Virus record (IMG/VR): IMGVR_UViG_3300032093_000041
Span: 41,679-105,678 of that record
DNA from: a virus
DNA: 64,000 nucleotides
Strand: one strand, 5' to 3'
In this document: positions 22,101 to 28,703 of the stretch, piece by piece
Layout: each line of letters starts with the position of its first letter
Numbering within the stretch: position 1 is the stretch's first letter
Made by a program: the position numbers and the translations under genes
Notes under the pieces: model-generated
Databases searched by the model: none
Told to the model about the DNA's origin: nothing
The model's input: only the letters and a program-made list of their open reading frames with translations

Positions 22101-24932
22101 AAATTTGTTTCAGTTGGTGGGCCAGCTGGTTCAGGCAAGACTACAGACAGAAAAACCGGCGCTCACAATATCCCAACACCAGGGTTTGCGCTCCATGTTG
22201 ATGCTGATGAAATAAAAACCCTTCTACCCGAGGCAAGAGCACTTCATGCTGCCGGAAACCCAATGTGGGCGAATGCTGTTCACGAAGAATCACGTGTAAT
22301 AGCGGACCTTGCACTGCAAGAAGCGATATCTCAGGGTCTTGACGTTGTATACGACTCAACTGGACAATACAACTCTGGTTTTGAAACTCTGCAAGCAGCC
22401 AGGTCAGCCGGATACGACATTGTCATGCACTACAACACGGCAACGCCAGATGCGCTTGCGGAATCACTAGAACGCCGCTCCTTAACAGACCCACGTAGCC
22501 TTCCTGGACACTTCAACAGCGCTGTAATGGGAAGAAATAGGCAAATAATGCCATCTGTTGCAAAAGCAGCAGACGAATTTTACCTATGGGATTCGACAGA
22601 TATATCGTCTCGTCGCCTTCTTGCTTCCAAGCCATCAGCTTCAAGCCCTCTTGAAATTAAGCATGAAGACGCATATGTCTATGCTGATTTTGATGAAGCT
22701 ACTCAGAAAGTTAAGCGAGGTGGACGCCCAACTGCGCGTCTGTTCCAAAACCGATATGCGGCAGAAAGCCCAGAAGGAAAGGCAATAGAGTCATTCGATG
22801 CCGGCCAGTCGATAGAAGATATAGCTAGCAGCTCCGACATGTCAAAAGACAGAATATTCAACGTCGTGACAACTGGCGTAATTGACCCCAACATGCAATA
22901 TCGCCCACCGGTACAACCTTCATCAAGACCTCTGATTTCCCCTGAAAAGAAAATTGATGACTTTGTATCAGATGACGCGCTTGAGTCAACATGGAAATCA
23001 CTTACCCCAGCACAGCAATCAATTGTTAAAGATGTTTTGAACAAGACACCTGGAGCAATGGACGCATTTGAAAATGAAGAGCTCCCGATGGACATCATTA
23101 TCTGGGCAGCACAAAACGGTGACATATCCGGAAGAATGTCAAGTGCCGGTATAAAGAAATCTGCAGAAAATCAAGCTATTTCAGGCAGAGAGAGGTCTGC
23201 AGCCAGAAAAGCAAGACAGCTTATTGCAAATAAAGGCAAATACAGCGAAATAAAAAAAGCAATGAAGGAAGCTTTTACCGGTGTAATAGTTGGGAATAAA
23301 GACTACATAGACAGAACAAAAACAAACAGAGGCAATGAGTTCAATGTAATTCCTATAGACGTGAAGGTAACCAACACCGGCGACGGAGGTTATGACAGGG
23401 GTGGCTATACCATCCCAGCAAACAAAACGCGCATAGAAATATCTGGACTGGTTTTCCCCAAACATTTAGGGACCAATCCAAGTCAACTTAACGATAACAA
23501 TAGCCTTGCATCTTTTGACAGGGTTTTGTACTTTGACGACAATTCAGCAGAAGCAGAACACAAGGGGATGGTAGTAAAATTTCAACAACAGGGACTCGGT
23601 ATAGGAACCGCACTAAACGCGCGAAACGAAGAAATATACAGAGAATTGGGCATATCAGAAATATCTTTGTACGGAGATAATTACAGCCCAGAAGGACTCT
23701 TTGGAGCATCACACTGGCCGCGCAACGGTTACTATTGGTACGACGAGGATGCAAAAAACAAATTTCTGAAAAAACTTTCTGAATCAGTAAACGATATTTT
23801 TAGAGGAAAGTTAGGCGATTCTGAAAGAAAAACCCGGGATGAAATTAGGGCGCTTATCAAAAAGTCGCGCAAAGACAAGTTTGGTGAAGGCGTTACCCCC
23901 GAAGAGCTATTGGCATGGGAAGACGATGGCGTAACACTTCCTGATACAAGAATTCGCTACAGACGTGCTGTTGAACCCGTATCCGTTTCCGGCAGAATGG
24001 GTGGCTCAATATCTGGTCGAATAACTCAACCAGCAGAAGGCTGGGAGTCTTTCAACAGCAGAAGAGAGATGCGAAACGCTCCTAAATATAGAGGCAAACC
24101 ATGGAAAGACGTAAAAGAAAGTCTTGGTGGAGAGCCATGGCCATTCAAGGGGCAAGCTTCTCAGTTTGACAAAAAAGGTCCTCCCGGATTTTCGTATTTC
24201 AAAGGAACGGGCAACGGTCTCCAGCCTGGACAATGGGTTGACTGTCTTCTGTGGAGAGATGAAAAAGGAATATTAAAAGGAATTGTTTACCACTACCCTC
24301 AAGACCTTCCTCTTGAGAAAAAAGGAAATGTAAACATCTTTATTTCTCCAGATTCAAAACGTAAGGGCATTGCCAGCACCCTTCTGTCTGAAGCAATTAA
24401 GCGTTACAACGTCGATTTAAGGCAGCAGCGGTATTCAGAAGAGGGAGCCAGGTTCGTAAACCAGTTTGTGCGCCGTCTTCCCGAAAACTCTGGCGGTCAA
24501 ATATCCGGGAGTATGGCTACGCGCTACGACAAAGATAGATACTCCAAGGAAGACGTACAGGACGCCATACTGGATGTTTACGGTCGCGGTCTACAGGTCG
24601 CCGACGCCCTAGAGGCGCTACGGAACGAGTACGACATACTTATGGACCGTACAGATTGGACAGCACGGTTGACGCGCATGCGTAAGGCTGGGATTCTCGA
24701 GAGCTACCGCCTTCCCAACAAAGAACAAACGGCTAGAAAAATTAAAAAAAGCTTGACACAAAAATTTGTTGACAAACGAATTAGAGAAGTACAGCGTTTG
24801 ATTAAATCAAGACCGAACTTGACCCATAAAGAAATTGCAGAAATAATCAACACAATGCCAATTCCTGACGGAGTGAACGTAGCCAGAATGACAACAGGCA
24901 ACGTCACAAACATTTTAAGAAAAGGTGCATGA
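13149..24932 (+). CDS. Giant polyvalent effector protein (3927 aa): DUF5872, Nudix, J, zeta-like kinase, two GNAT-like domains
   Basis: Single open frame of 3927 codons. In order: a Cys-containing N-terminal module (LGCIGIRRY ... WMPC, about 38-62); a DUF5872-like basic domain (about 137-235); the D-x-D-x-DG motif shared with the upstream protein (297-332); long helical segments; a Nudix domain with the full box G-x5-E-x7-RELEEEVGL (1866-1888); repeated helix-turn-helix segments, the last sigma-region-4-like (about 2100-2400); a J domain with HPD at 2671-2673; a zeta-toxin-like kinase with Walker A GGPAGSGKTT (2990-2999); a GNAT-like domain (QQQGLGIGTALN near 3479); a second GNAT-like domain (SPDSKRKGIASTLL near 3733); and a C-terminal HTH region. 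At least ten [IV]SG[RKQS]M motifs lie between these units. The set matches polyvalent proteins thought to be co-injected to modify host nucleotides, proteins and transcription. Enzymatic activity is inferred from motifs only. Confidence 0.85.
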   Translation: MTDTQNIDIEQKDVLGAPRRVRTTDPDVFSDPESARVAARRLGCIGIRRYLNRSGGESWMPCTNESDYRKYSGIGVSGRRFRRQQLERDIRQITGRGKLAKKTLEEAVETKASKKNNYTKPELRERIKQRIMAGSEGGAPGQWSARKAQMLAQAYKKAGGGYKTGGKSKTQRSLSSWTKEKWTTSDGKKARRGSYTRRYLPAKAWSKLTPAQRAATNRKKIQGSRSGEQFVPNTDAARTARKRSVRGVKHVEFYDGIETKSIDGLIEEKALSRRSSRRTLRTPGALRPRLGATGQDMNPATARDEDLDGLVLEGIPTINRGRGVIDPTPGGRPSRWVPRMRPQRTQAPTPEEKPQPRRQLLQRPERLPKPKAEKVRESKLNWLPEDADKWTEDDAQRLLDTQKASGLSYGEFAKQNGLFANDVRESVERQKSRRKKRISAFRKNNPKLFAAVNSFGAVKDEAMEAVSRGKVNNWGSLVSWAFKDNDLKRQRLNDRAVNDLFNNVSNGLDPDGKSDVVLGFVPSRTKQGEMTKTFARANNLPDGFVSRYKTPRTAIQPARRITSTAERAERRGERRVGRISRDIEATARAFERFDAISGRMGGISGRMATPSGPDSQWTNQEKAQWKAGQWRKRFLFDEALSTARVNLSPEMQAHIAKYPDAATAARAILDLSDQDLDKLFKGHNDALKAANVAIKPPRKDELPLLPSEVAAAAQIKRPLVRSFLDEYKKMAPNGTLSRLDVDVLSNEDIEELFNRYILPEMVDPTKLDAAGVIDVAQRISQPGQENSPLRLLDNLAYMAGDDAMSLEARRRVLQEKLAAGVAQGTMTPAQQQATQNALDALDEELAKLIADYEAGKPLDSSIPLQPLDDPRQMPRWAGGRRALSFEDPVTADDYIMFLLENNDIGFHPEWGPITKPEWENWSEDIQERAAEAERVYREGGELEAKDAIDALNAEYQQWTQVGLEAGWIQEPEEDEEFEEPQPERPIRDEFGVLDEDWVWNTEHGSPEELGVTDDPATWAQHPDNVEDDGVTLIPLDELEELILKYAPKQFQADLLEILKPSEWTDPHNGHIDQRYIDLPPELIDYFVGQAMGTMPPTPSSSGQMPTPNLGGIQGDGVGLSDPGGPRLRKGIPFIPRNINWDSALRMFQRILNKQGKQASSKGSYATASRQYDPALGVYDDWGALQLQNQFVEAAKEARELYVTGTGQDSRKAREQVWNLLQSGRTPQEISHELIIFGADQPDTNRPPQPIDLRDLVKAAATQYAIDNNIKTSDVTKLLNAADQAFNSDTARQEAFRRSQLERLRDDLTRLFSGQSPQQIISSIDGLIEETERKKWFADQAYRIERGHDARLRKAALDLAESYPVPTARRAIFMEPDGTITDSPSRRAKALYQEPYTGEVTDDDTRGWPQAFDEGYDPTQISRARHANRIYRWWRQNWGYIERNENGEITREYVGPLQGTLKAHQLHARKYGNEGLAGTTAYATRTADSRVQQLREVKRTIEGARQEGRGMGISGFMRSGGPNLYDEYSRKAARVLVSGRRKNKPSSMLLGYDSDEMPITRAMRTAFSGGSGKFLGASNEHSFAALMNPENVDYFKHLSPVEKDYFRALYSNPDFVVAVSKDVTAPLPNRTRGASTVSPDEAIINAFRSSMDATRPTISGQMGLRRTLSNASRVARYNPERWQREYLTARNSFRMTSPFRGKKKQNYKLEQITLKDSVFKPVEGLYLVDADTKNVIDGPFKSDELGLLASEKAKGAETSVISKNYPRPWEQMPEIQELIANGVSNELRDFMTLDSHKISDIRSTVYDTIEGKINQYALDLDKGVPQKASDTAIFSRDPDTGALMVLLIQRAFGPHKDDTGAWVLPGGFADPGETALETALRELEEEVGLKVSPTDARVKQIGTITAPDWDVRFTKGVEVSGTALFVSPDAAFKAGDDALRAQWFPVQDIADGKLPIGFGHVAWIKNAMALEVDDPANYGPDYESLRTGLDRVERATRARNKELIEISNSWRKELNKGRAKADKIKLFDEKNLGSYSAWELAPSDDMMRLGSISRMRLMGREVTPESIAADVERTRENRLSRVGSNFGPSISGRMGEGFENNMNDMHLRGMSSDEIKNKLRQENGVSEEDINRYVLYSGIQLSKTSDNVSASERKMFDEMISSGGSIRDLAKKNKISFTEAMDVVVKVESSIGNREPAINAALRKAIMNDSFISGAEKAAMVQRLHGASRASVAKFMGMSVERYGEVEASIIDNLKARNPKMFKSAGAWSSNPESLFAEQDIFMRYVHGKQPLNRIAEDLGMTEKMVDGIVKRYARWKNSNAPLERAAIKQSISQFGSALNAGEIQMMRRLSDGENIFQFSERTNMPKKAAIRMYNSAMRKMHMESGVSPLSRNFDANIYKAIPKEWISPSFLFEKNPPKATRAISGKMSDVAKSANKFNAEKRSYMTSPMSALREKVKDIRQEMRDQIQNLSSTSAYMHPVFGGQEGIDKMAALGAYIKRTIDESVLEAVVDAARKSGSRFSGDREEIAKRAMNKARKSLMEDLWMKREMIDFSLDMHEMIESASWPWRMWQPDSPEWQRHRNIPELMETYKTNTPKGRQAYINAGFYMPLGDNEMFEFLNAVEENNSISGRMSNPRQWAQSRDLYDIIGVSETATDEELKKAFRAKSRVLHPDVNNSPDATEQFKELGFAWETLSNSRLRNQYDSWRAGRTSRQSSSARPNNTDIADDDIDVSQYTDQDLYLYDDKGRLWPRHNANRDDWPTAPFTQSTVFPQRQWVEKEFDEWSDWTRHGIQPSRPAGSALWGEGRGTRDLGGDGEIDDDGQGGPGPSSGPRGPFNPTSGSPANAYFVEQQVRRDLGPDATDEEVLAELIRRMTGGGRGPSMSSSPGSISGRMSSSFPPLDDSVQKRLGLQNLPSSYDQSELTKQHPKLTFDVYKANIGEPSVEVTTTFGGKSNVSKYRYDNVYRPIIDALVAGVQRPTGGKRKFVSVGGPAGSGKTTDRKTGAHNIPTPGFALHVDADEIKTLLPEARALHAAGNPMWANAVHEESRVIADLALQEAISQGLDVVYDSTGQYNSGFETLQAARSAGYDIVMHYNTATPDALAESLERRSLTDPRSLPGHFNSAVMGRNRQIMPSVAKAADEFYLWDSTDISSRRLLASKPSASSPLEIKHEDAYVYADFDEATQKVKRGGRPTARLFQNRYAAESPEGKAIESFDAGQSIEDIASSSDMSKDRIFNVVTTGVIDPNMQYRPPVQPSSRPLISPEKKIDDFVSDDALESTWKSLTPAQQSIVKDVLNKTPGAMDAFENEELPMDIIIWAAQNGDISGRMSSAGIKKSAENQAISGRERSAARKARQLIANKGKYSEIKKAMKEAFTGVIVGNKDYIDRTKTNRGNEFNVIPIDVKVTNTGDGGYDRGGYTIPANKTRIEISGLVFPKHLGTNPSQLNDNNSLASFDRVLYFDDNSAEAEHKGMVVKFQQQGLGIGTALNARNEEIYRELGISEISLYGDNYSPEGLFGASHWPRNGYYWYDEDAKNKFLKKLSESVNDIFRGKLGDSERKTRDEIRALIKKSRKDKFGEGVTPEELLAWEDDGVTLPDTRIRYRRAVEPVSVSGRMGGSISGRITQPAEGWESFNSRREMRNAPKYRGKPWKDVKESLGGEPWPFKGQASQFDKKGPPGFSYFKGTGNGLQPGQWVDCLLWRDEKGILKGIVYHYPQDLPLEKKGNVNIFISPDSKRKGIASTLLSEAIKRYNVDLRQQRYSEEGARFVNQFVRRLPENSGGQISGSMATRYDKDRYSKEDVQDAILDVYGRGLQVADALEALRNEYDILMDRTDWTARLTRMRKAGILESYRLPNKEQTARKIKKSLTQKFVDKRIREVQRLIKSRPNLTHKEIAEIINTMPIPDGVNVARMTTGNVTNILRKGA
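14934..14969 (+). repeat. Tandem ISGRM inter-domain motifs
   Basis: Two copies in frame at nt 14934-14948 and 14955-14969, separated by GG. They separate the DUF5872/basic N-terminal part from the helical second part of the 3927-residue protein. Other copies in this gene: 18117 (ISGQM), 19413 (ISGRM), 20415 (ISGKM), 21030, 21816, 23124 (ISGRM), 23985 (VSGRM), 24501 (ISGSM), and variants at 17682 (ISGFM), 23178 (ISGRE) and 24009 (ISGRI). Confidence 0.85.
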
Positions 24933-25114
24933 CGATGGAAAACAACATTCTTTCCGATGACATTGAAAAGATTTATCTTGCTGCAATACGAGATGAAGAT
25001 ATGTCTAAGTATGGTGTCAAACAAACTCCAGAAAACATCGCCATGTACTGGCGAATGCGCTTTGCTGCCAACGATTTAGCTAAATCTGGCGACGCTTTAC
25101 AAGTTCCAAATTAA
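24929..25114 (+). CDS. Hypothetical protein, 61 aa
   Basis: The start ATG overlaps the stop of the 3927-residue gene (ATGA); a second in-frame ATG lies two codons on. The product is acidic-to-neutral and helical (DDIEKIYLAAIRDEDMSKYG) with no motif. It is the last gene before the capsid leader and is translationally coupled to the polyvalent gene. Function unknown. Confidence 0.7.
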   Translation: MTMENNILSDDIEKIYLAAIRDEDMSKYGVKQTPENIAMYWRMRFAANDLAKSGDALQVPN

Positions 25115-25257
25115 TACTGTTTTCTTGCAATACTTCCACTACAACAGATATTAGGTTTGGTACATTAGGTATCAGGAAACAGGAGCTGGGTGCTTACCTA
25201 AGCAGATGTATCTGACCCAAAATTCCAAAAATCCAAACTTTCTAAGGAGAAAGACAA
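25115..25257 (+). promoter_or_regulatory. Capsid gene leader with probable promoter and strong RBS
   Basis: 143 non-coding bases separate the polyvalent operon from the capsid gene. TTGCAA near 25135 followed about 17-18 bp later by ATATTA/TATTAG is a plausible promoter. AAGGAGAAAG just before the ATG at 25258 is the strongest Shine-Dalgarno of the left half. Separate, high-level capsid expression is the natural reading; the promoter itself is a weak call. Confidence 0.45.
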
Positions 25258-26601
25258 ATGTCTTACGACGAAGCAAGAGTACGCGAACTACAAGGCGCAC
25301 TCAGAACAAAAATGGCCGAGAACAAGTCAATTGCTGATTCGTTCAAGGTTGAAGATGGCACAGTTGTTGTGTCTTCAGAACAAAAGTCCGCATTCGATTC
25401 AAACATGCGCGACATCCGTGAAATCCGCAGCCTCATCGATGGCCTAGAGCAGATGAAGGATGTTGACGGATGGAGCCGCGAAGAGGGTAACTCTGTCGCA
25501 GTTGAATACAACGCCAAGAGTGCAGAAAATGCACTATACGAAGCAGCTCGCGATATGGGCTTCAAGTCAATTGGTCAAATGTTCACCGAATCCCCAGAGT
25601 TCAAGTCACTTCAGGGTGGCAAGAATGGTGCAAACATGATTTCGCCTTGGCAGGCTGGTTTGTCACTGACAAACTACGGCGTCAAGGACGTTTACTCAGC
25701 ACTTCCATCAGGAACACCTGGTTCGTTCGGTACCATTCAGCGTGACCCAATCGTCACCCCGCCAACACGTACCAAGCGCGTTCGTGACCTCTTCCCAACC
25801 CGCACAACGACAGCTGCTGTCATTGAGTACTTCCGCCAGCTTGGTTTCACAAGCGCCGGCGGCGGCACAAATGCTGCTGCTTCAGTTGCTGAGCGCAATG
25901 GTGGCAATACTGCTTTTGGTGCTAAGCCACAGTCGAGCATGGTGTTCGTCGGTGAGCAAGCCCCAGTACGCACACTTGCACACTGGGAAGCTGCACACCG
26001 CAACGTTCTTGCAGACGAGCCACAGCTCCGCAGCATTATCGACAACGAACTCATGTACGGTCTCCGTCTTCTTGAGGACTCTCAAATTCTTAACGGTGAC
26101 GGCACCGGCGAGAACCTTCAGGGTGTTCTTCAGACCACGGGCATCCAGGAGTACGCATGGTCCGAAGGTGCTCACTTGCCAGTTGCTGACAACAAGGCTG
26201 ACGCAATCCGTCGTGCTGCGACACTGTCATTCCTCTCGTACTACGAGCCAACAGGCGTGGTCTTGCACCCGAACGACTGGGAAGACATGGAACTCGCAAA
26301 GGACGACCAGGGTCAGTACCTCGTTGCTGTCTCGGTAGCTCTTGGTGGAGAACAGCGTATCTGGCGCATGCCAGTTATCGACACCCCAGCAATCGCAGAG
26401 GGCACAGCTCTCGTCGGAGCTTTCGGCACCGGCGCACAGTTGTACGACCGCGAGCAGGCAAGCATCCGCATTTCAGAGCAGCACGCAGACTTCTTCGTGC
26501 GCAACGCAATTGTGGTTCTTGCTGAGCAGCGTCTTGCTCTTGCAGTGAAGCGTCCAGAAGCATTCGTCAAGGTTGACTTCGACGCAGCACCAACTGCCTA
26601 A
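25258..26601 (+). CDS. HK97-fold major capsid protein
   Basis: 447 residues forming the capsid shell. The N-terminal 100 residues are charged and helical, like an HK97 delta/scaffold domain. The HK97 fold follows: RTRTTTAAVIEYFRQ-like N-arm/E-loop region, then EQAPVRTLAHWEAAHRNVLADEPQLRSII, then the E-L-x-Y-G-L-R-L-L-E-D-S-Q-I-L-N-GDG-GENLQG spine typical of the family, then GVVLHPNDWEDMELAKD. No ISG[RK]M motif occurs in it, so any protease acting on the polyvalent proteins does not use the same site here. Codon use is markedly more C-ending and GC-rich than in the giant genes upstream, as expected for a highly expressed structural gene. A strong terminator follows. Confidence 0.95.
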   Translation: MSYDEARVRELQGALRTKMAENKSIADSFKVEDGTVVVSSEQKSAFDSNMRDIREIRSLIDGLEQMKDVDGWSREEGNSVAVEYNAKSAENALYEAARDMGFKSIGQMFTESPEFKSLQGGKNGANMISPWQAGLSLTNYGVKDVYSALPSGTPGSFGTIQRDPIVTPPTRTKRVRDLFPTRTTTAAVIEYFRQLGFTSAGGGTNAAASVAERNGGNTAFGAKPQSSMVFVGEQAPVRTLAHWEAAHRNVLADEPQLRSIIDNELMYGLRLLEDSQILNGDGTGENLQGVLQTTGIQEYAWSEGAHLPVADNKADAIRRAATLSFLSYYEPTGVVLHPNDWEDMELAKDDQGQYLVAVSVALGGEQRIWRMPVIDTPAIAEGTALVGAFGTGAQLYDREQASIRISEQHADFFVRNAIVVLAEQRLALAVKRPEAFVKVDFDAAPTA

Positions 26602-26625
26602 TAACAAACAAAATCAATAGTAGGG

Positions 26626-26651
26626 CCCCCGGGATAAAACCCGGGGGTTTT
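26626..26651 (+). terminator. Rho-independent terminator after capsid gene
   Basis: Perfect 8-bp GC stem CCCCCGGG / CCCGGGGG with a 6-nt loop (ATAAAA), followed by TTTTGCTTTT. It closes the capsid transcript. Confidence 0.9.
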
Positions 26652-26673
26652 GCTTTTGTGGGATAATTGCTAT

Positions 26674-27072
26674 ATGAACGAAAGATATTGGTACGGTGCC
26701 GAAGTACTTAAGGTAATAGACGGTGACACGCTAGATTTGCGTATAGACCTAGGGTTTGATATACACCACAAAATACGTGTTCGTCTGTATGGCGTTAATA
26801 CCCCAGAGTCGAGAACATCAAACAAAGAAGAAAAAGCTCTTGGTGTTAAAGCCAAGGACTTTACCTCCGACTGGCTAACAAGTCATAAATGGGTATATGT
26901 GAACACAATCCCAGACAAAAACGATAAATACGGCAGAATCTTGGCAAAAATATACAGCTCTGAAGACGTAAATGACCCAGCTACAGCATGCTTGAATAAC
27001 GACATAATTCAATCAGGACTAGCGAGAGAATATTATGGCGTCGGCAATAAGACTTGGACGGAATTCAAATGA
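26674..27072 (+). CDS. Thermonuclease-like (SNase-fold) nuclease
   Basis: 132 residues from the ATG at 26674. Motifs of the staphylococcal nuclease family are in order: VIDGDTLDLRIDLG, IRVRLYGVNTPE, AxGVKAKDF, then DKYGRILAKIY. This is close to the full catalytic core, with acidic Asp/Glu and Arg residues in the right places, and there is no signal peptide, so it would act inside the cell on host or phage DNA/RNA. A GATAAT box ends 6-7 nt before the ATG, suggesting a leaderless transcript started just after the capsid terminator. The stop overlaps the next start (ATGA). Confidence 0.8.
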   Translation: MNERYWYGAEVLKVIDGDTLDLRIDLGFDIHHKIRVRLYGVNTPESRTSNKEEKALGVKAKDFTSDWLTSHKWVYVNTIPDKNDKYGRILAKIYSSEDVNDPATACLNNDIIQSGLAREYYGVGNKTWTEFK

Positions 27073-27425
27073 AAGATAGCAACGCAATTATGAACATCAT
27101 TGCATCCCTAATGAGCGGAGGCAATATAAGGATAGTCAAGGTCACAGAGCAAGCACCCGTACTCCAGCAAGAAGAAAAAGAACTGGCTGAAGCTTTGGTT
27201 TCAATTGCCAAAAGGCACGGCAAATTCAACCAAGACGGCAAAGGCATATGGGCCGGATATAAAAGCGCCGCTGAAAACCAGAAAGCTTCAATCGGGGTTA
27301 AGTGCTCAAACTGCGTACTGTACGAGGGCGGAAGCTCTTGCAAAATCCTGGCAATGCCCGTAGAATCTAATGGAAAATGCAGGTTTGCTGTCATTCCTGA
27401 CGGAGTAGTCAAAGGTTATAAATGA
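27069..27425 (+). CDS. Small Cys-rich protein (possible Fe-S/zinc domain)
   Basis: 118 residues, start chosen by the ATGA overlap with the nuclease gene. A helical N-terminus is followed by CSNCVLYEGGSSCKIL ... GKCRF, a four-cysteine pattern (C-x2-C-x8-C-x14-C) like small high-potential-iron-sulfur-like or zinc domains found in phage structural and accessory proteins. Metal type is not decidable from sequence. It is co-transcribed with the nuclease and the coiled-coil gene after it. Confidence 0.7.
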   Translation: MKDSNAIMNIIASLMSGGNIRIVKVTEQAPVLQQEEKELAEALVSIAKRHGKFNQDGKGIWAGYKSAAENQKASIGVKCSNCVLYEGGSSCKILAMPVESNGKCRFAVIPDGVVKGYK

Positions 27426-27706
27426 GAAAATCAAAGCGTGGCTCTGACGACATATCGGGCCAAATAAGAGATGAAGTAGACGCACTAGAAAGAGAAATAG
27501 CTTTCCTTAAGCGCGAAATTGAATCCATAACCAACAGTTTAAAGTTCTATCTTAATCGCCTAGAAGAAGTTGAGTCTTCCCGACGGATTGGGTACTCCAA
27601 AGCTATATCAGCAAAGGATGGAGAAGTATCTAACGCCGGTATATCTAGCTATCTCCCTTCTGTAGGGCAGATTGCGCGACAAATTGGCGACATAACCAAT
27701 AAATAG
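27422..27706 (+). CDS. Coiled-coil protein, 94 aa
   Basis: ATGA overlap with the previous gene. Residues about 15-55 form a clear heptad coiled coil (EVDALEREIAFLKREIESI). No enzyme motif is visible. It is the last gene of a three-gene operon (nuclease, Cys-rich protein, coiled coil) that ends at the terminator at 27712. Role unknown; assembly or scaffolding is possible. Confidence 0.7.
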   Translation: MRKSKRGSDDISGQIRDEVDALEREIAFLKREIESITNSLKFYLNRLEEVESSRRIGYSKAISAKDGEVSNAGISSYLPSVGQIARQIGDITNK

Positions 27707-27711
27707 AAAAA

Positions 27712-27735
27712 GGCCCGGGCTGTTACACCCGGGCC
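27712..27735. terminator. Bidirectional terminator
   Basis: Perfect stem GGCCCGGG / CCCGGGCC with an 8-nt loop. On the minus strand it is followed by a T run (AAAAA on plus), so it ends the leftward gene at 27753 and probably also stops the rightward operon. Confidence 0.85.
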
Positions 27736-27752
27736 ATTCTCCTTGTCGGGTA

Positions 27753-28145
27753 TTAGAGACCCTGAATGGCGTGTGTGGAAGCCGAGTCCTTGTCTTCGTA
27801 GGCAATTGCGACTGTGAAGCCGGTACCAGCAGTACCGGAACCAACCTGGTCTACATCTACAGTGATTACATCGCCGGCTGAAAACTCAACAACCTGTGCA
27901 GTTCCAGTTGTTGCAGTTGTTGCAGCTGCCGCCACTGTAGGGCGGTTTGCCTGAGTGGTGAAAATTGTTGTTCCACCGATATTCACATCGAGAATCACAG
28001 AAGAACCTACAGATGCGCTGATAAGAGCAGCTGTAACTTTTACGATTTTGCCGTCACATGGGGCTACCATGCGTGCCTTCGTACCTGTTGCTAAAACCTC
28101 GTCTGATGTGAGAGTGAAAATTGAAAATGGAATTGTTGCCGGCAT
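27753..28145 (-). CDS. Probable capsid decoration/head-fiber-like protein
   Basis: 130 residues, Ala/Thr/Val-rich and beta-strand-rich (GKIVKVTAALISASVGSS, VILDVNIGGTTIFTT, GDVITVDVDQVGS). This pattern is seen in phage head decoration or fibre-type structural proteins that repeat short beta segments. Codon use is GC-rich and similar to the capsid gene, consistent with high expression. It lies near the capsid gene but on the opposite strand, with its own terminator and a weak GAGCTC-type RBS. Exact location on the virion is inference. Confidence 0.6.
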   Translation of the reverse strand: MPATIPFSIFTLTSDEVLATGTKARMVAPCDGKIVKVTAALISASVGSSVILDVNIGGTTIFTTQANRPTVAAAATTATTGTAQVVEFSAGDVITVDVDQVGSGTAGTGFTVAIAYEDKDSASTHAIQGL

Positions 28146-28214
28146 TTGAGCTCCTTATTGTCGGTGGGATTGTCCCCACACAATAATACAGCACGCGAGA
28201 ATAATGCGGTGGAG

Positions 28215-28496
28215 CTACTTTAAGTAATGGTTACGCCATTGTGAAGGGGAGTGGGATTCTTCAATCGAGGCACGATGTTCCTCGTCTTCATAGAGACGAA
28301 TAATATGAATACACGGGTCCAATCCTTCATCAAACTCTTCATCTTCGCCTGGCGATGTTGGTAATCCATCGTGTGTATAACACACTGGCGGACCAGCCCA
28401 TCCACGTGCAATACCCATAGACATCCACTCTTTAAAAGAAATTTCTTTCTTTTCGTAGTGTGAGTGGTCCATGTTTGGAGCGTCTTTCCCTACCAT
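28215..28496 (-). CDS. Hypothetical acidic protein, 93 aa
   Basis: Start chosen at the Met of MVGKDAPNM, 2 nt after the stop of the upstream gene; a longer reading from 28529 would overlap that gene. The protein is acidic in the middle (PGEDEEFDEGLDPCIHI) and has a WxxxGIARGWAGPP stretch. No known family recognised. It is the last gene of the lysis-gene operon. Confidence 0.55.
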   Translation of the reverse strand: MVGKDAPNMDHSHYEKKEISFKEWMSMGIARGWAGPPVCYTHDGLPTSPGEDEEFDEGLDPCIHIIRLYEDEEHRASIEESHSPSQWRNHYLK

Positions 28497-28498
28497 TT

Positions 28499-28699
28499 TT
28501 ATCTTGCCCTTCTTATGCATGAATCGCATGTTACGAGTTCTTTATTGTGTGTTATCTGTTCCTTGGGTGGGTTAACCCAAGCACAGACAGTGACATCCAC
28601 TATTGAAATGTCATCTTTATCGATTCGCTCTCCGAACCATAAGTGAATATGCTTTACTTCAAGTTTTTCGATTTTATTAGCTCTCGAGTACACGCCCAT
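28499..28699 (-). CDS. Hypothetical protein, 66 aa
   Basis: Start at MGVYSRANK, preceded by GGAG about 7 nt upstream within the end of the lysis gene. Contains a C-terminal CDSC pair and a WFGERIDKDD stretch, mostly beta-like. Translationally linked to the lysis gene and to the following gene. Function unknown. Confidence 0.6.
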   Translation of the reverse strand: MGVYSRANKIEKLEVKHIHLWFGERIDKDDISIVDVTVCAWVNPPKEQITHNKELVTCDSCIRRAR

Positions 28700-28703
28700 T
28701 ACT

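Noticed and set aside
25258-26601. SGRM-type cleavage site in the capsid protein
   Set aside because: No [IV]SG[RK]M copy is present, so a common protease site with the polyvalent proteins is not supported.
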